The notes under the pieces were generated by a model that did not search any database, had not been told where the DNA came from, and worked only from the letters and a program-made list of their open reading frames with translations. Positions 1 through 8,687 of a stretch of DNA of 64,000 nt are shown one piece after another (the first letter of the stretch is position 1; each line of letters begins with the position of its first letter). The position numbers were made by a program, and so were the translations under genes. Source of the stretch: Pseudofrankia saprophytica (GTDB lineage: Bacteria; Actinomycetota; Actinomycetes; Frankiales; Frankiaceae); NCBI RefSeq assembly GCF_000235425.2, contig NZ_KI912266.1, positions 333,684-397,683 on the forward strand, given 5' to 3'.

Positions 1-1461
1 AGAACCGGCAGCTTCCCCCTGTTCGGTTCCGAGGAACGCACGAGCAGGGACCGGGAGGCGACCTGGTCGCCCGTCACGGGCCCCTATCCGCAGCCCGGCA
101 GGGCCGGCGGCTCCCCGGCCGACAGCCACTCTCCGGACACCGGCGCCGACTGGCGCGGCGGCCCGGCCCCGGCCAGGGGCGGGGCGCCGACGCGCGGCGG
201 ATCCCCCACTGGCCACGAGCCGGGCGGCCCGTCGTCTCCCGGGTCGACGGGTGGCGGCGCGGGCTCGACCGGCCAGTCCCGCTCCTGGCCGGCCAGGGAC
301 CCGTTGGGCACCGGGTCCTACGACCGGCCCGACCCGCTCGCCACCGGCACGGGCCGTGGCTACGACCGCGACGACCCGCTGACGGGACCGTTCGGCCGTG
401 CCGACCCGCTCGGCACGGGTTCCGGCACCGGCAGCTGGGCGCGGGACGCGGGCCGGGGCGTTCCGGGAGGAAGCGCGCCCGGCACCGGCCCGGGCGCGGG
501 CCGAAGCGGATCGGGCACCGGCCCAGGCGTGAGCCGGGGCGGATCGGGCACCGGCCCAGGCGTGAGCCGAGGCGGCCCGGCGCTGACCGGCCCGCTCGAC
601 AGCCCCGGCACCGAGGCGATGAACCGGCCGACCACCCCCGTGACCGGCCGGCCGGACGCGACCGGCCCGTTGCCGGAGGACCCGACGCGTACCGGCGCTC
701 GGGGTTCTGCCCGGCAGGCCTCCCAGGTCAGCTTCCCTGAGACGGCGGGAGCCACGGCCGACCCCGACGCGAGAGGTTCGGGTCGTTTCGCCGCGGCGTC
801 GTTCGCCAAGACCGGCGTAGGCACCGGCCCGCGCGCCGCCTCTCCCCCGGAGGGTCGCACCCTCGACCGGGGCCGCGGTCGCGACCTGGACCGTGACGCC
901 CCCGGCCTGCTCGATGACGACGACCGTGACGACCGCGACGAGGACGACGACCCGAGCGACGGCCCCGGCTGGCGGGGGGCGCGCGACCGGTTGCGGGGCC
1001 TGGCCGGCGGGCGGCTCGGTTCCGCCCACGACGAGGACGTCCTCGATGACGACGATGACGACGACGAGGACGACGGCCGGGAGAACGGCGGCGGTCTCGT
1101 CGGCAGGCTCAGGACGGGCCGTGGCCGGGTTCTCGTCTTCGGCGCGGCGGCGCTGGTCGTGGTGCTGGTCGCTGTCATCCTGCTGCTGAAGGCGACCGGC
1201 GACGACGGCGGTTCGCCCGCGGCGACTGGCGGCTCGTCCACCACGGCCGGCCGGCAGTACGACGCCTCGGTCCGCAAGACCTACCTCGACACCTGCGTCG
1301 GGGGCAACAACGGCATGACGAACTACTGCAACTGCACCCTGACCAAGCTCGAGGCCGGCTACAGCCAGGACGAGTTCCTGCGCCTGAACGCCGACGTGGA
1401 GTCGGCCGCCGCCCAGCGGGTGATCAAGGAAATCCGACAGGCCTGCGACAAGCTCAAGTAG
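1..1461 (+). CDS. Single-span membrane protein with disordered acidic N-terminus (5' partial)
   Basis: The frame is open from the first base of the window, so the gene starts upstream; a TTG at 304 is only an internal possibility. What is seen is a long Gly/Pro/Thr/Arg-rich region without predicted fold, two Asp-rich tracts (about 904-960 and 1030-1080), one hydrophobic segment encoded at about 1129-1191, and a 70-residue C-terminal part with four cysteines, including a YCNC motif followed by LEAGYSQDEF. The cysteine part resembles small exported CxC domains seen in many bacterial envelope proteins; I infer that it lies outside the membrane and forms disulfides. No enzyme motif is visible. 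The next gene has the same overall design, 177 bp downstream. Confidence 0.8.
   Translation, partial: RTGSFPLFGSEERTSRDREATWSPVTGPYPQPGRAGGSPADSHSPDTGADWRGGPAPARGGAPTRGGSPTGHEPGGPSSPGSTGGGAGSTGQSRSWPARDPLGTGSYDRPDPLATGTGRGYDRDDPLTGPFGRADPLGTGSGTGSWARDAGRGVPGGSAPGTGPGAGRSGSGTGPGVSRGGSGTGPGVSRGGPALTGPLDSPGTEAMNRPTTPVTGRPDATGPLPEDPTRTGARGSARQASQVSFPETAGATADPDARGSGRFAAASFAKTGVGTGPRAASPPEGRTLDRGRGRDLDRDAPGLLDDDDRDDRDEDDDPSDGPGWRGARDRLRGLAGGRLGSAHDEDVLDDDDDDDEDDGRENGGGLVGRLRTGRGRVLVFGAAALVVVLVAVILLLKATGDDGGSPAATGGSSTTAGRQYDASVRKTYLDTCVGGNNGMTNYCNCTLTKLEAGYSQDEFLRLNADVESAAAQRVIKEIRQACDKLK
508..573 (+). repeat. 33-bp tandem duplication inside the first CDS
   Basis: Two adjacent 33-bp units (508-540, 541-573) differ at one base and encode the 11-residue unit GSGTGPGVSRG twice. 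This is an in-frame expansion in a disordered linker. Confidence 0.85.
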
Positions 1462-1638
1462 GGGCCGGGTCGCGCGGCGCCCGGTGGGTCAGGTTCGTGC
1501 GCTGGACGCGGCAAGTCATACTGGTTGATGACCTTTGGTCGGCTTCGCCGGGACTCGTGACGTTCCGCCGTCGAGAGACACGACATTGACGCTCCACGGC
1601 CGCTAGACGCGACGTGGCACTGAGCAGGGGGGCAGGGG

Positions 1639-4600
1639 TTGCCCACCGACGACCACGGCCGCTTGCTGAGCGATGACGGCGTCTGGGCCTGGGACGCGGC
1701 TTCCCACCAATGGGTTCCGCGCGCGCAGCAGCCCGCCGTCCCCGCCGCACCGGTGACCACCCGCCGCGACGACTTCTTCGCGGTCGAGCGGGTCAACGCG
1801 CCCGAACCGTCCGCTCCGGCTCACCCCACCCCGGCCTACCCCACGCCGTCCCATACCGGCCAGGCCGCCACGGCCACCGTCCCCGGCGCGCCCGAGTCCG
1901 CGTGGCGCCCGCTCGCGGCGGGCCATCCGCCGGCCGCCACCACCCAGACCGGCGCCACCCAGACCGGCGCCGGCTGGAGCGGGACGCCCGCGCCCACCGA
2001 TCCGCGCGCGAGTCCCGATCCGTTCGCGGTCGGCTCCCTCTGGAGCAGCTCCTACGTCAGCGGGGACACGGGGCTGTCGGTCACGGCGATCGACGTCGGG
2101 CCGGCCCCACCGGCCGTCGTCCCGCCGCCGGTGACATCGAGCCAACGCCCCGAGTCGACCGCCGGATACCAGCCGGGCCCGGCGCGCCCCGCGGCGCGGG
2201 ACTACGGAACGCCGGCCCCCGCCGCGCCGTATCTCCCACCCGCGCAGTCACCGGCCGCGACCGCACACCCGTCGCCGAGCCCGCACCCCTCCCCGAGCGC
2301 CTACCCCTCCCCGGCGGCCTCGCCGTTGCCCCGGCCAGCCGCCGTCGCACCGGCACCGACGCTGTTGCCGTCGTCCTGGTCGGCGCGACTTACCGGCCAG
2401 GAGGGCACGCCGACCAGCGGTGCCGCCGCCGCGGCACCCGGCCCCCGCCCGGCGAGCGGTCCCGTCCAGATAGGACCGTTTCAGACCACCCGCGTCGGCG
2501 GCGTCCCAGCGGACGTTCCCGATCAGCGTCCGGACCTCCCCGACCGCCTTCGCCAGTCGGGCAGGAGCCCCGGGTCCGACTGGGACCCCGGACCTCGCCG
2601 ATCCGGCGGGAACCCGGTCTCCGATCCGCCAGGGTCTCGGGGCTTCGCCGACCCGCCGGGAGATCGGCCGGGAACCGCGGGCTTCGCCAACAGTGGCGGA
2701 ACCCCGGGCTTCGCCGCCCCAGGGAGCACCTCGGGGTCCGTCCGGGTCGGCGGCGACGCCCGTGCCCGCTCGGCCGGCACGCCAGGCAGTGGCTACCCAC
2801 CCGCGGGGAGCATCTCGCCCTGGGAGCCCGCGCCGAGGTCTCCAGGACCCCCCGGCCCAGGAACCGGCGCCGGGGTGGTGGCTGTCGGTGGCCCGGCCGG
2901 CTCCGGCGTTCCTCAGGCGCGGGTGTCTCCCGCCCCGCAGGCTCCCGTGTCCCGAGCGGACGGCGGCTCCAGCCCCCCGCCGGCGAGGGACGAGCGGGCG
3001 CCGAACATCTTCTTCACCCCGGCGCGGGGCCTCCCTCGGCCCACGGCCGGAACGCCCGGCCCGGGTGGCCCGGGTGGCCCGGGCTTTCCTGGAGGCGGCC
3101 CAGGCTTCCCCGGCGCGGGTATGCCGGCCAGCGCACCCGGTGGTCCGCGTACCCCCACCCGTCCCGGGGAGAGCCAGCCACCTGGCGGTGGGCAGGGCAA
3201 CCGCGCCGCCGGGGTGTCCGCGCCGCCGTCGTCTCCCTGGCGGGTACCCGAGACGGACCCGAGGTCCACCACGGGGGTCGAGCCCACGGGCGGCACCGGA
3301 TGGTCGCCGTTCACCAGGACGCCGCCCCAGGACGCGACCGCGAGGAGTTCCGACGGCCCGCCGGGCACAGGCTGGCGCTCGCCGCCTCCACCGGTCACCG
3401 ATCGGGCCGGCGCGCGGTCTCCAGCGCCCCCCGAGCTCGCCGCCAGCACGCCTGCGGGCAGGCCCGTCATCGACCCGCGTGACCCCCTGGGCACCGGCGA
3501 CCTCCTCGGCCTGCCCCGGCGTCCTTCGCAGGCGACCGGTGCGCCGAGTGGCCCGATGCCCAGCCGCCCCTCGGCCCCTGGTGGCCCGCTGCCCGGCGGC
3601 GCGGCACCAGGTGGCCCGGCCACGGGCGGCCCGTTCACCGGCGGCCGGCCCACCGGCGGTCCGGCCGGCGGCGGTCCGTTCCCCGGGCAGCCGATCGACG
3701 GGCTCAGCGGAGCCCACCAGAACCTGGGGACGCATCGTCCCGACGCCGGGCCCGCGGACCGCGGGCTGCCACCGGGGACGGCCGCGCCGGTCCCGTGGGG
3801 AAGAACAGGCGCGGAGGCCGTGCCGTCCGCGCGGGACGGCTCCCAGACTCGCGGTGGCGGTTGGCGAGGCCGCCGCCGCGATGGAGAGACCGGCCCGCGG
3901 ACGCCCGCGGAGGCGCCCGGGCTTCCGACACCCGGGCTTCCGGCGCCCGAGCGGGCTGGGACGGGGCGCCAGCCCGCGCCGCCGACGGCACGCGCCGACG
4001 GGACCTCGCCAGCCGACTCGTCGGCGCCGCGGGAGGCTCGGGGCGCCGACGGGCACGGCACGTCGACCAGCGAGCGGTCGACGGCGTCGCGACGGCCCGC
4101 GCCCGTCGAGATGACCTCCGTCCTGTCCAGGACGGCTGCCAGCCTGCCGCGGCGCGGCATGATGCGCAGTGTGCCGGCGGACCGGCGCAGGACGCCGAAC
4201 CCGATGACCGACTCGATGAGCCTGCAGGCGGTCACGCCCGCCGCGTCGCCCGGGGCTCCCGAACGCTCGGCGGGCCGGCGGGCACGCGGTGGGCAGGACC
4301 AGACCGGCGCGACGACCGGGTCGAGGACCAGCTCCAGAACCGGCCCCGAGACCAGTCCAGGCAGGAAGTCGCGCGGCGCCGGTGAATCCGACGAGCCGCC
4401 CGCGGACCCTGGGCGCTCGGCCGGTCTGGCGGGAGCGCCGCGGGGCCTCGAGGCCGGGGCCGGCGTGGGTGGCGGCCGGGCCGGGCAACGCGAGGACGGG
4501 TCACGGCCGCGGCCGCACGACCCCGGGGCGGGCCTCGACCCGCTCACCGGGCCCAGGGGCGCCCAGGAAGCCGTTGGCTCGGACGATGGCGGCCGGCTGG

Positions 4601-5322
4601 CCGGCCGGGGCGCCACCCAGTCGAGAAAGCCGGCGGGCGGTGCCGGACGCCGCTTCGCCGCGGACGACCTCGAGGACGCGTTGGAGCTGGGCGAGGCCGA
4701 GAGAACGTCGCGGCGGCCGCCCACCACGGACGGCGACCACGCGGCGGACGACCGGCTGGCGTGGTTCCGGCAGGGCTGGCTCGGTCCCCTCACGGTCGCG
4801 GTCGTCGTGGCGCTTGTCTCGCTCGGGATCTACGTGCTGCTCGCGGGGCGCGGGGGTGGCGGCCGCTCGGGCGCAAGCGGCGCCGCGGCGAGCGCCACGC
4901 TCTCGCCCGCCGGGACCAACGCCGACGCGAAGGCCGGCAAGGCGCTGGTCGATGGCACCTACAGCTGCGTGGCGGGCGCCGCTCCGGCCGCTCCCGCCGC
5001 GAGCGCCACCGCGGCGGCGGGCGCGACCCCGGGCACCGCCGGGCCGTCGGCGGCCGGGGGAGCCGCTCCAGGCGCCCATGCGGGTGCCCTCGTCATCCCG
5101 CCCACGAGCGGGAAGTACCAGTGGAACGGACAGCAGGGCGACTACACGATCGCCACCCCGAAGTTCGATGACGCGTCCAACGTCATCGCCGCCGTGGCGT
5201 TCACCAGCGGCCCACTCCAGGGACAGGTCGGCAACAGCATCGCCGTCTGGCCGGCTGGCGCCCGAGTTCAGGCCACCGTGTACGTCACCAAGGGTGGCAA
5301 CATGTCCTGCGCCCTCGACTAG
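1639..5322 (+). CDS. Large Pro/Gly-rich single-span membrane protein
   Basis: This 1227-residue protein starts at TTG. No ATG or GTG follows closely, and the first residues (DHGRLLSDDGVWAWDAASHQW) look like the short Trp-containing N-terminal motif common in actinobacterial membrane proteins. About 1000 residues of low-complexity Pro/Gly/Ser/Ala/Arg sequence follow. One hydrophobic helix (LTVAVVVALVSLGIYVLLAG, about residues 1053-1072) comes next, then an Ala-rich spacer and a roughly 80-residue C-terminal domain with two Cys and aromatic residues (SGKYQWNGQQGDYTI). I infer a cytoplasmic disordered region and an exported C-terminal domain. Function is unknown. It includes a 41-bp DNA repeat at 2533-2573 that recurs in the ilvA gene. 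Confidence 0.8.
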   Translation: MPTDDHGRLLSDDGVWAWDAASHQWVPRAQQPAVPAAPVTTRRDDFFAVERVNAPEPSAPAHPTPAYPTPSHTGQAATATVPGAPESAWRPLAAGHPPAATTQTGATQTGAGWSGTPAPTDPRASPDPFAVGSLWSSSYVSGDTGLSVTAIDVGPAPPAVVPPPVTSSQRPESTAGYQPGPARPAARDYGTPAPAAPYLPPAQSPAATAHPSPSPHPSPSAYPSPAASPLPRPAAVAPAPTLLPSSWSARLTGQEGTPTSGAAAAAPGPRPASGPVQIGPFQTTRVGGVPADVPDQRPDLPDRLRQSGRSPGSDWDPGPRRSGGNPVSDPPGSRGFADPPGDRPGTAGFANSGGTPGFAAPGSTSGSVRVGGDARARSAGTPGSGYPPAGSISPWEPAPRSPGPPGPGTGAGVVAVGGPAGSGVPQARVSPAPQAPVSRADGGSSPPPARDERAPNIFFTPARGLPRPTAGTPGPGGPGGPGFPGGGPGFPGAGMPASAPGGPRTPTRPGESQPPGGGQGNRAAGVSAPPSSPWRVPETDPRSTTGVEPTGGTGWSPFTRTPPQDATARSSDGPPGTGWRSPPPPVTDRAGARSPAPPELAASTPAGRPVIDPRDPLGTGDLLGLPRRPSQATGAPSGPMPSRPSAPGGPLPGGAAPGGPATGGPFTGGRPTGGPAGGGPFPGQPIDGLSGAHQNLGTHRPDAGPADRGLPPGTAAPVPWGRTGAEAVPSARDGSQTRGGGWRGRRRDGETGPRTPAEAPGLPTPGLPAPERAGTGRQPAPPTARADGTSPADSSAPREARGADGHGTSTSERSTASRRPAPVEMTSVLSRTAASLPRRGMMRSVPADRRRTPNPMTDSMSLQAVTPAASPGAPERSAGRRARGGQDQTGATTGSRTSSRTGPETSPGRKSRGAGESDEPPADPGRSAGLAGAPRGLEAGAGVGGGRAGQREDGSRPRPHDPGAGLDPLTGPRGAQEAVGSDDGGRLAGRGATQSRKPAGGAGRRFAADDLEDALELGEAERTSRRPPTTDGDHAADDRLAWFRQGWLGPLTVAVVVALVSLGIYVLLAGRGGGGRSGASGAAASATLSPAGTNADAKAGKALVDGTYSCVAGAAPAAPAASATAAAGATPGTAGPSAAGGAAPGAHAGALVIPPTSGKYQWNGQQGDYTIATPKFDDASNVIAAVAFTSGPLQGQVGNSIAVWPAGARVQATVYVTKGGNMSCALD
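2533..2573 (+). repeat. 41-bp interspersed repeat, copy 1 (in coding sequence)
   Basis: About 36 of 41 bases match 15913-15953. Here it is read in the frame giving DLPDRLRQSGRSPG; the other copy is read in a different frame. The core CCGAtCGGCTTCGCCAaTCGG-type sequence is partly self-complementary. Confidence 0.7.
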
Positions 5323-5487
5323 TGGATTCTCAGAGTCACCAATAGAGCGCGAAACGTCGGATACGGGCGCGGCATGCTCACGCGGCACTACGCAGCGAGT
5401 TCTCTCGACCGGCGGCGGGCCGTTCCAGCCACACCGAAATGGACCCAGTCGACAGGTTTAGACCGGGGTGCGGCAGGATCAGAAGCC

Positions 5488-7044
5488 ATGCGCAGGTCTG
5501 ACCGGTTGACGGGCAAAAAGCGGCCGATCTCTCAGGCAGCCGACGGCAGCGACGCCGCGGCCCGTCCTCAGCTTGCCTCCTCCCCCACGACCTCCCCCAC
5601 GACGGTGGTCGACGCCGCCCACGGCCTCGCCGCGCCCGCCGCCGCTGACGGGCAGCGGCAGCCCGTCGTGGCCGGTGGCCAGGGTTTCCGGTTCGTCGAC
5701 CGGCGCGCGCTGCTGCGGCTCGCGGGCACGGCCGCCCTCGCCGCGCCGGCGGGTGGCCTGCTCGCCGCCTGCAGCGGCTCCGACTCCTCGTCGACCTCGA
5801 AGATCCGGCCCGTACGCATCGGCCTCGTGACGCCCCAGTCCGGCGCGCTCAGCAGCTTCGCCGACGCCGACCTGTTCGTGACCGACGTCCTGAAGAACTT
5901 CTTCACGAGCAACGGCGGACTGTCGGTCGGCGGCACCACCCATCCGGTCGAGATCTACATCCGGGACAGCCAGTCGACCTTCGCCAGGGCGGCCAAGGCG
6001 GCGAGCCAGCTGATCTCCGACGACCAGGTGGACATCGTCCTGGTGGGCGCCACCTCGGACACCGTCAACCCGGTCGCCGACCAGTGCGAGGTCAACGGCG
6101 TCCCGTGCATCTCCACGATGGCGCCCTGGCAGTCGTGGTTCGTCGGCCGCGGCGGTGACATCAACAAGCCGTTCACCTGGACCTACCACTTCTTCGCCGG
6201 CCTGGGCGAGTACTTCAGCGCCTTCTCGTCGATGTGGGGGCAGGCGGAGGTCCCGAGCAACCACACGGTCGGCGCCCTGTGGCCGGACGACGTCGACGGC
6301 CGGACCTTCGCGAACCAGGGCCTGCCGTTCCGGCAGAGCCTCGCGGCCACGAACCTCGAGCTGGCCAGCGCGGGCGACGCGGTCGGGACCACGGACTACC
6401 ACCTGTACCCGCCGGGCACCAAGAGCTTCACCGACATCATCGACCGGTTCAAGGACCAGAACGTCCAGATCGTCACCGGCATCCCCCGCGCGGCGGACTA
6501 CATCCAGTTCCAGCGGGACGCCGTCGACCAGAAGTTCTTCCCGCGGATCATCACCCTCTCCAAGGGGGTGCTGTTCGACACCGACCTGAAGGTCCTCGGT
6601 GGCACCGTCGCGGACGCGCTGACCACCGAGATGTTCTGGTCACGCAGCCTCCAGACCCGCAGCTTCCTGACCAACTGGACGCCGGCGCAGCTCGCCGACC
6701 AGTACCAGAAGGCGAGCGGCCAGGGATGGTCGCAGCAGCTCGGCACCTCGCTCGCGCTGTTCGACGTCGCGGCGCAGGCGCTGGCCAAGGTGAACTCCCT
6801 CGACGACAAGAAGGCGATCGCGGACGTCCTGAAGAACAACTTCACCGCCCGCACCATCGTCGGCGACGTGAAGTTCGGCGCCCGCAGGGACGTGCCGCAG
6901 AACGTCGCCACGCTTCCGCTGAACGGCGGCCAGTGGCGCTGGCACGCGGACACGTTCACGTTCGACCTGGAGCAGATCAACAACTCTGGTAACGGGAACA
7001 TCCCGAACACCGGCAGCCTCAGGCAGCTCAACCAGGACGCCTAA
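5488..7044 (+). CDS. ABC-type substrate-binding lipoprotein (Peripla_BP_6-like)
   Basis: The mature part begins KIRPVRIGLVTPQSGALSSF and continues as a two-lobed type I periplasmic-binding fold, as in urea, amide or branched-chain amino acid ABC receptors. A twin-arginine/lipobox signal is visible: DRRALLRLAG, hydrophobic stretch, then LLAAC with Cys at residue 95 counted from ATG 5488. The n-region before the RR is unusually long, so GTG 5668 is a credible shorter start; an in-frame ATG at 5374 is less likely. No permease or ATPase genes are adjacent, so it is an orphan receptor or works with transporters encoded elsewhere. Ligand cannot be read from the sequence. A strong hairpin terminator follows. 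Confidence 0.85.
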   Translation: MRRSDRLTGKKRPISQAADGSDAAARPQLASSPTTSPTTVVDAAHGLAAPAAADGQRQPVVAGGQGFRFVDRRALLRLAGTAALAAPAGGLLAACSGSDSSSTSKIRPVRIGLVTPQSGALSSFADADLFVTDVLKNFFTSNGGLSVGGTTHPVEIYIRDSQSTFARAAKAASQLISDDQVDIVLVGATSDTVNPVADQCEVNGVPCISTMAPWQSWFVGRGGDINKPFTWTYHFFAGLGEYFSAFSSMWGQAEVPSNHTVGALWPDDVDGRTFANQGLPFRQSLAATNLELASAGDAVGTTDYHLYPPGTKSFTDIIDRFKDQNVQIVTGIPRAADYIQFQRDAVDQKFFPRIITLSKGVLFDTDLKVLGGTVADALTTEMFWSRSLQTRSFLTNWTPAQLADQYQKASGQGWSQQLGTSLALFDVAAQALAKVNSLDDKKAIADVLKNNFTARTIVGDVKFGARRDVPQNVATLPLNGGQWRWHADTFTFDLEQINNSGNGNIPNTGSLRQLNQDA

Positions 7045-7057
7045 GCCGTCGCACGCA

Positions 7058-7106
7058 CGAGAAAGCCGTCCTCGGCGAAGACCAGCTCGCCGAGGACGGC
7101 TTCTCG
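7058..7106 (+). terminator. Hairpin terminator after the substrate-binding gene
   Basis: The arms 7058-7078 and 7087-7106 pair over 20 bp with one bulged A and an 8-nt loop, 14 nt after the stop codon. No long U-tract follows, as is usual in high-GC actinobacteria. Confidence 0.75.
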
Positions 7107-7160
7107 TCGTGCTCGTCAGTTCAGCGGCTCTGTGCCGCCGCCCAGGCATACGAAGGCACG

Positions 7161-7193
7161 CGAAGGGGGAGGGCGCGATGCCCTCCCCCTTCG
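7161..7193 (-). terminator. Hairpin terminator at the end of the conservon
   Basis: A perfect 14-bp stem (7161-7174 with 7180-7193) with a 5-nt loop lies 20 nt beyond the cvnD stop. It separates the two convergent transcription units together with the hairpin at 7058-7106. Confidence 0.75.
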
Positions 7194-7212
7194 TGTTGCC
7201 GGCGTCGTCGTC

Positions 7213-7809
7213 CTAGGCGCGCAGGGCGGCCCGGGACATCGTGTGCTCGACGACCGCGATCAGCGCGCTCTTGGTCGAGTCGCGGTTGCGCGCGTCACAG
7301 GTGATGATCGGAACCGACGGCCCGATCTGCAGCGCCTCACGCACGTCCTCGATCGAGTGCCGCAGCACCCCGTCGAAGCAGTTCAACCCGATGACGAACG
7401 GCAGCTGGCGCTGCTCGAAGTAGTCGACGGCGGCGAAGCAGTCCGCGAGCCGGCGGGTGTCCGTGAGCACGATCGCGCCGATCGCACCGCGGACGATGTC
7501 GTCCCACATGAACCAGAACCGGTACTGTCCCGGCGTTCCGAACAGATACAGGATCAGGTCCTCGTCCAGCGACACCCGGCCGAAGTCCATCGCCACCGTG
7601 GTCGTGGTCTTGTCGACCAGGTGAGTCAGGTCGTCGACGTGCGCGCCAGCCTCGGTCATGACCGCTTCAGTACGAAGCGGGACGATTTCCGATACAGAGC
7701 CCACAAAAGTGGTCTTCCCTGCGCCGAAACCGCCGGCAACCACGATCTTGACCGAGGTGGTCGCGACCGAGGAGTTGACCCTTCTGTTGTCAGAGCTTTC
7801 GTAGGCCAC
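7213..7809 (-). CDS. cvnD: Conservon small GTPase-like ATP/GTP-binding protein CvnD
   Basis: A 198-residue P-loop protein starting at GTG 7809 (AYESSDNRRV follows). The Walker A motif GGFGAGKTTF lies near residue 24, the switch/Walker B region includes LYLFGTPGQYRFW, and a nucleotide-specificity-like stretch GLNCFDG is present in place of NKxD. This matches the MglA/Ras-like CvnD family of actinobacterial conservons, which by family knowledge works with the Roadblock protein CvnB. The start overlaps the end of cvnC by 20 nt, so the two are translationally coupled. A cytochrome P450 gene (cvnE), found in some conservons, is absent here. Confidence 0.93.
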   Translation of the reverse strand: MAYESSDNRRVNSSVATTSVKIVVAGGFGAGKTTFVGSVSEIVPLRTEAVMTEAGAHVDDLTHLVDKTTTTVAMDFGRVSLDEDLILYLFGTPGQYRFWFMWDDIVRGAIGAIVLTDTRRLADCFAAVDYFEQRQLPFVIGLNCFDGVLRHSIEDVREALQIGPSVPIITCDARNRDSTKSALIAVVEHTMSRAALRA

Positions 7810-8146
7810 TGAGAACCCTTTCGAGCAACGCGAGATCCGGTGCCTCGTCGCGGTCCGGCTGCTGGTGTACGCGGACGAAGCCCTCGTCCGCCATGTCACC
7901 GACCAGCACCCTGGCGACCCCGAGGGGCACCCGCAGGCCGGCGGCGATCTCCGCCACGGACCGGACCTGACGGCACATCGCAGCGATGGACTGCTGCTCA
8001 ATGCTGAGGCCGATCGCGCGTTCCTCGCCGTACTGGGTAGTGATGACGAGCGCCTCGATGGCGAGTTCGTAACGCGACCGGGTTCGCCCTCCGGTCATGG
8101 CGTACGGCCGGACCACCGGTCCGGGCGGCCCACCCATGTCACTCAC
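7790..8146 (-). CDS. cvnC: Conservon DUF742 protein CvnC
   Basis: The 118-residue protein has the DUF742 pattern: VRPYAMTGGRTRSRYELAIEALV near the N-terminus and a winged-helix-like segment SVAEIAAGLRVPLGVARVLVGDMADEGFV. The family is the third conserved member of conservons and is thought to be regulatory or DNA-binding-like; its molecular role is not settled. It overlaps cvnD by 20 nt and lies 118 nt after cvnB, from which it is separated by a perfect 15-bp inverted repeat. Confidence 0.92.
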   Translation of the reverse strand: MSDMGGPPGPVVRPYAMTGGRTRSRYELAIEALVITTQYGEERAIGLSIEQQSIAAMCRQVRSVAEIAAGLRVPLGVARVLVGDMADEGFVRVHQQPDRDEAPDLALLERVLSGLRKL

Positions 8147-8179
8147 GCTGACTCCCTCGTGGTAACTCCGGGGACAGAA

Positions 8180-8224
8180 GCCACCGGGCGCGCGCGGGCG
8201 GACCGTTTCCGCGCGCCCGGTGGC
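8180..8224. other. 15-bp perfect inverted repeat between cvnB and cvnC
   Basis: GCCACCGGGCGCGCG at 8180-8194 is exactly complementary to 8210-8224, with a 15-nt loop. It lies inside the operon in the only sizeable cvn spacer, so it could lower transcription into cvnC-cvnD or stabilise processed mRNA ends. Confidence 0.7.
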
Positions 8225-8264
8225 CCGCTAGCGCCGGACTGGTCCGGGGCGGCCGTGCCCTCGC

Positions 8265-8687
8265 TCATCGCGGGAGCGTCCCTTGCAGCTCCTGGCGCAG
8301 CTGCGGCGTGAGTACGTCCTTCGCCCGGTGCACGAGCAGCGCCATCTCATAGCCCACCAGGCCGATGTCACACGACGGCGCGGCCAGCACCGCCATGCTC
8401 GCCCCGTCGCTGATCGCCATGATGAACAGGAACCCGTGCTCCATCTCGACGACCGTCTGGGTGACCATCCCGGCCTCGAAGACCCGGGCCGCGCCCTGCG
8501 TCAGGCTGACGAGGCCCGACGACACGGCCGCCAGCTGGTCCGCCCGGTCGCGTGGAAACCCGTCCGACACCGCGAGGAGCAGACCGTCGGCCGACACGAC
8601 GACGGTGTGCGCGACACCTGGAACCCGGTCGACGAAATTGTTGATCAGCCAGTTCAGGTTCTGCGCCGCTGCGCTCACCGGTCTCAC
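8265..8687 (-). CDS. cvnB: Conservon Roadblock/LC7 protein CvnB
   Basis: A 140-residue Roadblock/LC7 domain protein: LNWLINNFVDRVPGVAHTVVVSADGLLLA is the typical first strand-helix unit, and MEHGFLFIMAISDGASMAVLA the central sheet. By family knowledge it is MglB-like and acts with the small GTPase CvnD. The start is GTG 8687 with GGAGG five bases upstream; an in-frame GTG three codons later is also possible. Its start overlaps the cvnA stop by four bases (GTGA), giving translational coupling. Confidence 0.93.
   Translation of the reverse strand: MRPVSAAAQNLNWLINNFVDRVPGVAHTVVVSADGLLLAVSDGFPRDRADQLAAVSSGLVSLTQGAARVFEAGMVTQTVVEMEHGFLFIMAISDGASMAVLAAPSCDIGLVGYEMALLVHRAKDVLTPQLRQELQGTLPR

Noticed and set aside
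508-573. Short tandem repeats that could suggest a CRISPR array
   Set aside because: Only two adjacent units with no spacers, in frame in a coding sequence.
304-1461. TTG 304 as the start of the first gene
   Set aside because: The frame is open through the left window edge with the same composition, so the true start most likely lies outside the window.
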